NCBI GenBank assembly: GCA_038317685.1
Contig: JBBQBQ010000035.1
Coordinates: 1-20,122, forward strand
Length of the DNA stretch: 20,122 bases
Reading direction: 5' to 3'
Source: JBBQBQ01 sp038317685
Lineage (GTDB): Bacteria > Desulfobacterota > Desulfuromonadia > Desulfuromonadales > DDH964
This document shows positions 7,739 to 15,500 of this stretch, in pieces; within the stretch, counting starts at the first letter, position 1; the number at the start of each line of letters is the position of its first letter. Position numbers and translations under genes: made by a program. The notes under the pieces were generated by a model. That model searched no databases and was not told the DNA's origin. It saw only the letters and a program-made list of their open reading frames with translations.

Positions 7739-9055
7739 TCAGCGGACACTGGTCCCTTCCTGCCAATACTTGATCAACGGATAGATGAAGAACTCGATAA
7801 GCCGCCGCCGGCCGACGTTGATCTCCGCGGTCACCCCCATGCCGGCGGTGACCGGAATCTCACGGCCGTCAACGGTCAGCGTCCCTTGCCGCGGTCGGAC
7901 CAGGATTTCGTAAAGGAGGCCCCGCTCCGGGTCCTCGATGCTGTCCCGGGAGACCTGGAGGAGTTCACCGGAGAGGAGGCCGTATTTCTGGTACTCGAAG
8001 GCGTCGATCTTGAGGGAGACCTCCATCCCCGGGGCGATGAAGCCGACGTCCTGGTTGGAGACCAGCGCCTTGATGACCAGGGGGGCCGCGACCGGCACGA
8101 TGGTGGCGAGCTTTTCGGCGGGGGTGACGACGCCGCCGACGGTGTGAACCAGCAGCTGGGCGATATGGCCCCGCACCGGGGCGGTGATCCGCTGCCGGCC
8201 GCTGCGAAACTCCGCCTGCTCGATGCGCCCGGCCAGGGCGACCTGCCGCTGCCGCTGGTCCGCCGACTCGGCCAGGAGTCGCTGGCGCTCTTCATCGCGC
8301 AGCAGAGCCATCTCTCCCCGGACCCGGGCGATCTCGGCCCGGATCTCCTCTCCGCCGTGCCCGGCCCGCGCCGCCTCGCTTTCGGCCTCTCCGGCCTCCT
8401 GCCGGGCCCGTTCCTGATCGTCGCGGCTGAGCAAATCCCCCACCGTCTCCACCCGGGCCAGGCGCCGGGCCGCCTGCCCGGCCCGCGCCGCGGCTGCCTG
8501 CTGCAGCCGCTCCTGCCCCGCCAGCCGCTCCTCCAGCCCCCGCAGCCCCTCGGCTTTGACCGCGAGTTCGGCGGCGAGGCGCGCCCGGGCCGCGCGGAAG
8601 AGTTCGGTCTGAAGCGTGAGCTGCGCCGCCGGATAGCCGCCGGGCGGCGGGGCGAAGCCGGAATTGGCCAGGAGCGCCGCCAGCCGCAGCAGATCGAGCT
8701 CAAGTTGCTGTCGTTCGGTCCGCATCGAGGCGAGTTCCGGATCGATCTCCGAGGGGTCGATCTCCATCAGCACCGCCCCCGCCTCGACCAGCTCGCCGGC
8801 CTTCACCTTGATGCTGCGCACCACCCCGGCGCTCAAGGGCTGCACGGTCTTCACCTCCCCGGCGGGGATGACCTTGCCGCGGGCGGTCACGACCACGTCG
8901 ATGCGGCCGAGGACCAGCCAGAGGGTGCCGAAGACGATGGCGGCCAGGATCGTCCAGAAGACCATCCGGCCGAGGGGATTGAGGGGCTCGTCCTCGATCT
9001 CGACCAAAAGCGGCTGGAATTCATGGCTATCGCGGGACGGGCTCGGCCTTTTCAT
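7739..9055 (-). CDS. HlyD-family periplasmic adaptor (membrane fusion protein) of type I secretion
   Basis: The 438-residue protein links the inner-membrane ABC exporter to the outer-membrane channel. A short cytoplasmic N-terminus is followed by a single transmembrane helix (about 31-50). Next comes the first half of a lipoyl-like domain (GKVIPAGEVKTVQPLSAG, 60-77) and a long Ala/Arg/Glu/Gln-rich coiled coil (about 105-290). The second lipoyl half follows with TAPVRGHIAQLLVHTVGG, then a beta-barrel C-terminus with GMGVTAEINVGRR. Length and order are standard for HlyD/LapC-type adaptors. The ATG lies 6 bp after the exporter stop, with GAGGGA as ribosome binding site overlapping that stop, so the two are surely cotranscribed and probably translationally coupled. 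A palindromic element begins 5 bp after the stop. Confidence 0.94.
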   Translation of the reverse strand: MKRPSPSRDSHEFQPLLVEIEDEPLNPLGRMVFWTILAAIVFGTLWLVLGRIDVVVTARGKVIPAGEVKTVQPLSAGVVRSIKVKAGELVEAGAVLMEIDPSEIDPELASMRTERQQLELDLLRLAALLANSGFAPPPGGYPAAQLTLQTELFRAARARLAAELAVKAEGLRGLEERLAGQERLQQAAAARAGQAARRLARVETVGDLLSRDDQERARQEAGEAESEAARAGHGGEEIRAEIARVRGEMALLRDEERQRLLAESADQRQRQVALAGRIEQAEFRSGRQRITAPVRGHIAQLLVHTVGGVVTPAEKLATIVPVAAPLVIKALVSNQDVGFIAPGMEVSLKIDAFEYQKYGLLSGELLQVSRDSIEDPERGLLYEILVRPRQGTLTVDGREIPVTAGMGVTAEINVGRRRLIEFFIYPLIKYWQEGTSVR

Positions 9056-9061
9056 GGTCCC

Positions 9062-11155
9062 TCAGTGCTGCTGGGCGTGGAGGTGGGCGTAATGGCCCTG
9101 CCGCAGCAGCAGGGCCTCCCGCGTGCCGCTCTCGACGATCCGTCCCCGGTCCATGACCAGGATGCGGTCGCAGGCGGAGAGGGTGGAGAGGCGGTGGGCG
9201 ATGATGACGGTGGTCCGTCCCTCCTTGATCTTCTGCAGGTTGTCGCGGATGATCCGTTCCGATTCGTAATCGAGGGCGCTGGTCGCTTCGTCGAAGATGA
9301 GGAGGCGCGGATTGGTGATCAGGGCCCGGGCGATGGCGATCCGCTGCTTCTGTCCGCCGGAGAGGGAGCCGCCGCGCTCGCTGACCTCGGTGTCGTAGCC
9401 TTCGGGGAGTTCGGCGATGAAGTCGTGAGCTCCGGCCAGCCGGGCCGCCTGGAGGATCGCCTCCAGCGGCGCATCGGGGCGGGGGAGGGCGATGTTGTCG
9501 CGGATGGTGCCGCTGAAAAGGAAGCTTTCCTGGAGCACCACCCCGAGGTTGGAGCGCAGCCAGAAGGGGTTCAGATGGCGCAAATCGAGGCCGTCGAGGT
9601 AGATCGCCCCCTCCCCGGGGATGTAGAGGCGCTGCAGCAGTTTGGCCAGGGTGCTCTTGCCGCTGCCGCTGCGGCCGACGATGCCGACGCATTCTCCGGG
9701 TTCGATGGCCAAACTCACCCCGTCGACGACCTTCTGGCCGGCGGGGGCGTACTGAAAGGAGACCTGGTCGAAGCGCACCTCGCCCTTGATCCGGGGCAGG
9801 GTGATGGCCTTCTCCGCCGGCACTTCCAGGGGGTGATTGAGGATGTCGCCGAGCCGGTCGACGGACAGCAGGGCCTGCTGGAATTCGTTCCAGAGGCCGA
9901 CCAGGCGCAGCACCGGGCCGGAGAACTGGCCGGCGAACATCTGGAAGGCGATCAGTTGGCCGATAGTCAGCTGATTCTGCAGGACCGCCTTGACCCCGAG
10001 GTAGAGGATGGCGATCGTCATCAGCCGTTGCAGGGCGCCGGCCACCGCCCGGGAGAGGTTCCCCAGGTTGGCCAGCTGAAAGGAGGCGCGGACGTAACGC
10101 CCCAGGTGGTCTTCCCAGCGCCGTTGCATCGCCCCTTCGATCGCCAGCGACTTGACGGTCTGCATGCCGGTCACCGACTCGACCAGGTAGGAGTTGGAGA
10201 CGGCCCCCATCTGGAACTTCTCCTCCAGACGCCGTCGCAGCTGCGGGGTGACGGTCAGATAGAGGAGGCCGATGACGGCCACGAAGGCCAGCGCCACCAG
10301 GGTGAGGGTGACGCTGTAGAGGAACATCACCGCCACGAAGACCAGGGAGAAGAAGAGGTCGATGAGGACGCTCACCGCCTTGTTGGTGAGGAATTCGCGG
10401 ATGTTGTCGAGCTCGCGGACCCGGGCGGCGATGACCCCGACCTTGCGGGCCTCGAAGTAGCGGAACGGGAGGCCGAGGAGATGGCGGAAGAGCTTGGCGC
10501 CGAGCTTGGCGTCGAGTTTGTTGGCGGTGTGGACGAAGATGTAGTTGCGGGCGATATTGAGCAGGAGTTCGAAGAGGGCGATCGCCAAAAAGGCGACCGC
10601 GAGGACGTCGAGGGTGGTCAGGGTGCGGTGGACGATGACCTTGTCGAGGATCACCTGGGTGAAGAGGGGGGTCACCAGGCCGAACAGCTGGACGACGAAG
10701 GAGCCGAGCAGGACCTCGCCAATGATCCGTTTGAACTTGAGGACTTCGTGGAGGAACCAGCGAAACCCGAAGGCCGCCTGGGCTCCGGCCTGGCGGTGGC
10801 TGAGGATCAGATAGCGAGCGACGGTCGCCTCGAAGGCGGCCGCGGTGCTCTCCTCGGTCTTGTTGGCTGCCGGGTCGAAGAGGAGGAGCTTGCCGGCCTC
10901 CCCGTCGACCTTGAGGACCACCCGGTAGCGGCCGTCGTCGTCGATGGCGATGGCCGGCAACGGGTAGGCGGCGGCCAGGCTCGCCAGCGGCAGGGTCTTG
11001 AAGCGGGCGCGAAAGCCGAGCCGCCGGGCGATGCGCAGCAGCTCCTCCGGCGTCACCTCCCGGTCGCTGCCGGATTCCCGCAACACCGCGCGGGGATCGA
11101 GTGCGACCCGGTTGAGACGGGCCACCACCTCGAAGGCCAACAGTCCCGGCGTCAT
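9062..11155 (-). CDS. HlyB-type type I secretion ABC exporter with degenerate C39 domain
   Basis: The 697-residue inner-membrane exporter powers one-step secretion of the RTX protein. Residues 1-122 form a C39-peptidase-like domain with no catalytic cysteine near the N-terminus, so it should bind rather than cleave substrate. This fits a substrate with an uncleaved C-terminal signal. A transmembrane domain (about 145-440) follows, then a complete ATPase: Walker A GRSGSGKST (494-502), Q-loop VVLQES, signature LSGGQKQR (598-605), Walker B LLIFDEATSAL with Glu623, and switch IIAHRLST (His653). The start ATG overlaps the TGA of the upstream TolC-like gene by 4 bp (ATGA, 11152-11155), implying translational coupling. 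The adaptor gene follows after 6 bp. Dimerisation of this half-transporter is expected from the family. Confidence 0.96.
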   Translation of the reverse strand: MTPGLLAFEVVARLNRVALDPRAVLRESGSDREVTPEELLRIARRLGFRARFKTLPLASLAAAYPLPAIAIDDDGRYRVVLKVDGEAGKLLLFDPAANKTEESTAAAFEATVARYLILSHRQAGAQAAFGFRWFLHEVLKFKRIIGEVLLGSFVVQLFGLVTPLFTQVILDKVIVHRTLTTLDVLAVAFLAIALFELLLNIARNYIFVHTANKLDAKLGAKLFRHLLGLPFRYFEARKVGVIAARVRELDNIREFLTNKAVSVLIDLFFSLVFVAVMFLYSVTLTLVALAFVAVIGLLYLTVTPQLRRRLEEKFQMGAVSNSYLVESVTGMQTVKSLAIEGAMQRRWEDHLGRYVRASFQLANLGNLSRAVAGALQRLMTIAILYLGVKAVLQNQLTIGQLIAFQMFAGQFSGPVLRLVGLWNEFQQALLSVDRLGDILNHPLEVPAEKAITLPRIKGEVRFDQVSFQYAPAGQKVVDGVSLAIEPGECVGIVGRSGSGKSTLAKLLQRLYIPGEGAIYLDGLDLRHLNPFWLRSNLGVVLQESFLFSGTIRDNIALPRPDAPLEAILQAARLAGAHDFIAELPEGYDTEVSERGGSLSGGQKQRIAIARALITNPRLLIFDEATSALDYESERIIRDNLQKIKEGRTTVIIAHRLSTLSACDRILVMDRGRIVESGTREALLLRQGHYAHLHAQQH

Positions 11156-12513
11156 GTTCCGACCCCTTCCCGCCAGAGGCGCAGCCGTACCGCCTCGGCC
11201 CGGTGCCGCAGGCGCAGCAGATCGGCCTCCAGGGCATCATCGAGCAGCTCGATCTCCCGCTCCAGGGCGGCGACTTGGTCGAGCAGCCCCTCGCTCCTCA
11301 GCCGTTCGGTGGACTGCGCCGCCGCCGCCGTCGCCGCCTGGCGCCGGCGCAGATGGTCGGCATCCTGCGGGGCGAGGAGGGCCGCCTGCTGCAGGGACCC
11401 GAGCTCCCGCTCCAGTTCGGCCCGCCGCTGAAGGCGCTGCCACTCGGTGCGGTGCAGCTCTTCGTCGAGGTGGGCCAGCTGCCGGAGGTCGCGCCAGCCG
11501 GAAAAGAACTCCCACTGCACCGCCACCGCCAGGGTCGCGTCCCGTCCCCCCAAATTCTGCAGGGTCCGCCCGACCCGCTCCCGATCCGCCCCGTAGAGCC
11601 GGTAGTTGCCGTAGAGGCCGACGCTGGGGAGGAATCCCCGCCGGGTCGCCTGCCGCTCGGCCCGCAGCCGGGCCAGCTCCGCGTCGAAGACCTGCAATTG
11701 GGGGAGCTCCTCCCAGGGAATCTCGGCTCCGAAGCCTGCCTCCGCTTGGGACGGTGCGGGCCAGTCGGCGAAGCTCGTCCCCTCGGACGGATAGCTGTCG
11801 CCGCTCAGTTCGGTCAGCGCCGCCAGCGCCTGGCCCAGCTCCAGGCGCCCGTCATCGAGGCGGGTGAGGTCCGCTGCCAGTTCCAGCGCTGCGTCCTCCA
11901 GCCGGGCCCGGCCGACGGTCCCCGCTTCTAGCAGCCGCTGCAGGGCCCGGTAGAGGTCTTTGCGACGCTCGACGATTGCCGTCAGGGCGGCCGCCCGGCG
12001 CTGCGCCTGCAGGCCCCGCAGAAACGCCTCCTCGACCGCGAAGGCCACCCGCAGCCGTTCCTCCCGCCGCGCCGATTCCGCCCCGCGCAGCCGCTGGCGG
12101 GCCTGGTCGACCCTGGCTTCGCGGGCGCCGCCGTCGTAGAGACGCAGGCTGGCGTCGACGCTGAGGGAGTTGCGCCAGGTCGAGCGGTCGGTGGCGCTGA
12201 CCGTGTCGCCGATCGTCACCGTCGTTCCCTGGCCGTCGAGGGCCCAGCCGTAGCCGAGGTCGTAACGCAGGGCCAGAGTCGGCAGGTAAAGGGCGGCGGT
12301 GGCGTCGAGGTCGATTTGCGCTAGGGCGATGTCGCTGGCGGCGATTCGCAGGGGATAGGAATGTCCCAGGGCCTGGTCCAAGACCCCGTCGAACTCCAGG
12401 ACGGCGGCGGATGACGCTGCCGGAGTCAGCAGGAGCAGGAGGAGGAGCGACAAGGCCAGGGGCGCGATTCGAAGACCGGGCCGGAACGGACCAAAGGGAG
12501 GGCGCATCGTCAT
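11152..12513 (-). CDS. TolC-family outer-membrane efflux/secretion protein
   Basis: The 453-residue precursor would form the trimeric outer-membrane channel of the type I secretion system. A long signal peptide is clear: a basic start, then SLLLLLLLTPAASSA with likely cleavage near ASSAA/VLEF. Two repeated halves follow, each with a beta segment (LYLPTLALRYDLGYGW; LPSVGLYGNYRLYG) and long Ala/Arg/Leu/Glu-rich helices, as in the outer-membrane efflux protein family. The start is not certain: ATG 12513 (weak GAG upstream), ATG 12507 and TTG 12522 are all in frame and give nearly the same signal peptide. It follows the RTX gene by about 58 bp with a hairpin between, and overlaps the exporter gene by 4 bp. 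It probably serves this locus rather than general drug efflux. Confidence 0.92.
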   Translation of the reverse strand: MTMRPPFGPFRPGLRIAPLALSLLLLLLLTPAASSAAVLEFDGVLDQALGHSYPLRIAASDIALAQIDLDATAALYLPTLALRYDLGYGWALDGQGTTVTIGDTVSATDRSTWRNSLSVDASLRLYDGGAREARVDQARQRLRGAESARREERLRVAFAVEEAFLRGLQAQRRAAALTAIVERRKDLYRALQRLLEAGTVGRARLEDAALELAADLTRLDDGRLELGQALAALTELSGDSYPSEGTSFADWPAPSQAEAGFGAEIPWEELPQLQVFDAELARLRAERQATRRGFLPSVGLYGNYRLYGADRERVGRTLQNLGGRDATLAVAVQWEFFSGWRDLRQLAHLDEELHRTEWQRLQRRAELERELGSLQQAALLAPQDADHLRRRQAATAAAAQSTERLRSEGLLDQVAALEREIELLDDALEADLLRLRHRAEAVRLRLWREGVGT

Positions 12514-12520
12514 TGCACTC

Positions 12521-12552
12521 AAAAGCGGCGCCGGCCGCTAGGGTCGGCGCCG
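12521..12552 (-). terminator. GC-rich hairpin with T-run between RTX gene and secretion genes, candidate attenuator
   Basis: Two CGGCGCCG arms (12545-12552 and 12526-12533) are separated by 11 nt. On the minus strand they are followed by C and TTTT, just before the TolC-like start. The form is that of a rho-independent terminator. Because the exporter genes lie downstream with no other visible promoter, partial read-through is the likely use, as known for the terminator between hlyA and hlyB in the E. coli haemolysin operon. The arms are self-complementary, so each can also pair alone. Confidence 0.5.
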
Positions 12553-12571
12553 TGGCCAGGGGAAAAACGGG

Positions 12572-15500
12572 TCAGGCGTGCCAGGACGTGGCGACCAGTG
12601 TCAGCAGCGATTCGTTCTGCTGGACGCTGTCGAGGGAGGTCAGGGCGATCCCTTCCTGAACGGCGTAGGCCGCCATCTGCTGGATCAGCGCGTCGATGTC
12701 GACGGTGGTCAGCCGCCGGCCGTCGGCCAGCTCAAGCTGGTCGAGCTGGGCCGCCGGGTCGCTGAAGAAGTTTCCGACCGTCACCTGGTCGCCGCCGCCG
12801 CTGCCGATCTCCAGGTCGTTGCCGTTCCGGAAGAGGGCCAAGGTCGCAGGGTCGAGGCCGGCCCCGAAGAGGAGCCGGTCGAAGCCGTCGACGTCGGAGT
12901 TGGCGATGGTGTCGTGACCGTCGCCGGCGTCGAAGAGGTAGGTGTCGTTCCCCCAGCTGCCGCAGAGCCAGTCGTTGCCGAGGCCGCCCTTCAGCAGATT
13001 GTCGCCAAGGTTGCCGACCAGCCGGTTGTCGAGGTCGTTGCCGGTCCCGTCGAGGTTGTCACTCCCCGTCAGCCACAACTCCTCGACGTTGGCGGTCAGG
13101 GTGTAAGTGATGGCGCTGTGGACGACGTCGTAACCGCCGCCCTCCTCCTCGACGACGGTGTCGGTGACGTAGCTGATGATCGTCTGCGGCGGTGTCCCCC
13201 CGGCGCCGGCATCGTCGTCGCAATCCGACCCGTCCCCGTGCGGGTCCTTGACCTTCCCCGGAGGGTTCTTGTCATCCTTGACGGAGTGGGGCGCGCTGTC
13301 TCCAGGGTCGGAGGAAGCCGCGGCGATCTCCCCCCCGCCCTTCTTCCCCCCTTTGTTGCCGGGGTTGCCGGGCGAGGTGCCGGGGCCGTCGTTCCGGTTG
13401 GTGGCGTGACCGGGGGGCGGCGGGTCGTCGCCATTGCCGACCCCTTCGTTCCCCTTCTGCTTGTCCTTGCCGTTCCCGCAGCCGTTCCCGTCGTCATCCC
13501 CGTCGTCATCCCCGTCGCCGGTGCCGGGAATGACGGTGACCACGGCATAGCCGTCGACCAGGTAAACGTCGTTGCCGTCGCCGCCGGCCATGAGGTCGAT
13601 GCCGGTCTCGCCGTCGAGATAATCGTTGCCGGTGCCGCCCTCCAAGGTGTCGTCGCCAGCCCCGCCGTACATGATGTCGTCGTCGGCGCCGCCGTAGAGG
13701 GTGTCGTTGCCGTCCCCGCCCAATAGCCGGTCGTGGCCGGTCCCTCCATCGAGGAAATCGGCCCCGGCGCCGCCGTCGAGATAGTCGTCGTTGCTCAGTA
13801 TCCTTCCGCCGTAATCGTAGCCGCCGCCCGAGCCCGGGATCAGATGATCGTCGCCCCCGTAAAGATAATCGTCGCCGTCGCCGCCGAGCAGGGTGTCGTT
13901 CCCGGAACCCCCGTCCAGATGGTCGTTGCCGGCGCCGCCGTCGAGGAGATCGTCGTTGATGCCGGAACCGAAGGAGTAGCCGAGGCTGGCCGGATCGTCC
14001 CCGCCGTAGAGGGAATCGTCGCCGTCGCCGCCATAGAGTTGATCGTTCCCCGAGCCGCCGTCGAGCGTATCGTTGCCGCCCAGACCGTCGAGGCGGTTGT
14101 AACCCGTATTTCCGACGAGGCGATTGTCCAGATCGTTGCCGATGCCGGAGAGGTAGGCATCGCCGGTCAGTGTCAGCGCTTCGATCTCGGCTCCCAGGGT
14201 GAAGCTGGCGGAGCTTTCGACCCGGTCGTAGCCTTCGCCGGCGGTTTCGATCACCTGGTCGGCGCTGTTGCGAATCAGATAGAGGTCGTCGCCGCTGCCG
14301 CCGGCCATGACGTTACTCCCGCCGAATCCGTCGATCACATCGTTGCCGGCCCCCCCGGAGAGAAGGTTGTCGCCCAGGTTGCCGACGATCCGGTTGTCGA
14401 GGTTGTTGCCGCTGCCGGTGAGGGCGGCGCTGCCGGTCAGGATCAGGTTCTCCACCTCGGCGGTCAGGGTGTGGCTGGCGCTGCTGTAGACCAGGTCGGT
14501 CCCCTCGCCGACATGTTCCAGCACCCGGTCGAATTCGCTGTCGACGTAGTAGATATCGTCCCCCTGGCCCCCGGCCAGCAGGTCCGCTCCGGCATCCCCG
14601 GTCAAGCGATCATTGCCGGCTCCGCCGAAGAGGGTATCGTCTCCCCCCCGGCCGTACAGGAAGTCGTCGCCGTCGCCGCCGGACAGAAGGTTGGCGGCCT
14701 CGTTGCCGATGAGACTGTTGGCGAGTTCGTTGCCGGTGCCGTCGATGGCCGCGCTGCCGGTGAGGGTGAGGTATTCGAGGTTGGCGCCGAGGCTGAAGCT
14801 GACCGAACTCTTGACGGTATCATACCCCTGGCCGAACCCTTCGCTGACGAGGTCGCCGAGGTTGTCGACCAGGTAGGTATCGTTGCCGCTCCCCCCTTCG
14901 AGAAGGTCGGCCCCGAGGCCGCCGTCGAGGAGGTTGGCGCCGCTGTTGCCGGTCAGGTGGTTGTCGAGGGCGTTGCCGGTGGCGTTGAGGGCGGCGCTCC
15001 CGGTCAGAATCAGGTTCTCGACCTCGCTGCCGAGGGTACAGGTGAACCCGGCCTCGACGGTGTCGATCCCCTCGCCGGCGACTTCGACGACGACATCGCC
15101 GGCGGTGTCGAGACGGTAGGTGTCGTTGCCGGCGCCGCCGACCAGGGTGTCGCTGCCGGCGCCGCCGTCGAGAAGATCGTCGCCGTCGCCCCCTTCGAGG
15201 CGGTCGTTGCCGGCCTCGCCGAACAGCCGGTTGGCGCCGGCGTTGCCGACCAGCAGGTTGGCGCCGGCGTTCCCCCAGCCGTCGAGGTCCATCGTCCCGG
15301 TCAGCACCAGCTCCTCCAGCCCGGCGCCGAGGCGGTAGGCGATGGAGCTTTCGACCCGGTCGGTCCCTTGCGCGTAGCCATCGATGATCTGGTCGCCGGC
15401 ATCGTCGACGAGGTAGGTATCGTTGCCGTCGCCGCCGGCCATGAGGTCGGCGCCGCTCCCGCCGTCGAGGATATCGTCCCCCCCGCCGCCGTCGAGGGTG

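Noticed and set aside
7886..11431. 1181-codon plus-strand open frame across the hlyD- and hlyB-like genes
   Set aside because: It has no recognisable domain, is rich in Asp/Gly/Gln/Pro as expected for antisense of GC-rich genes, and crosses two well-identified minus-strand genes.
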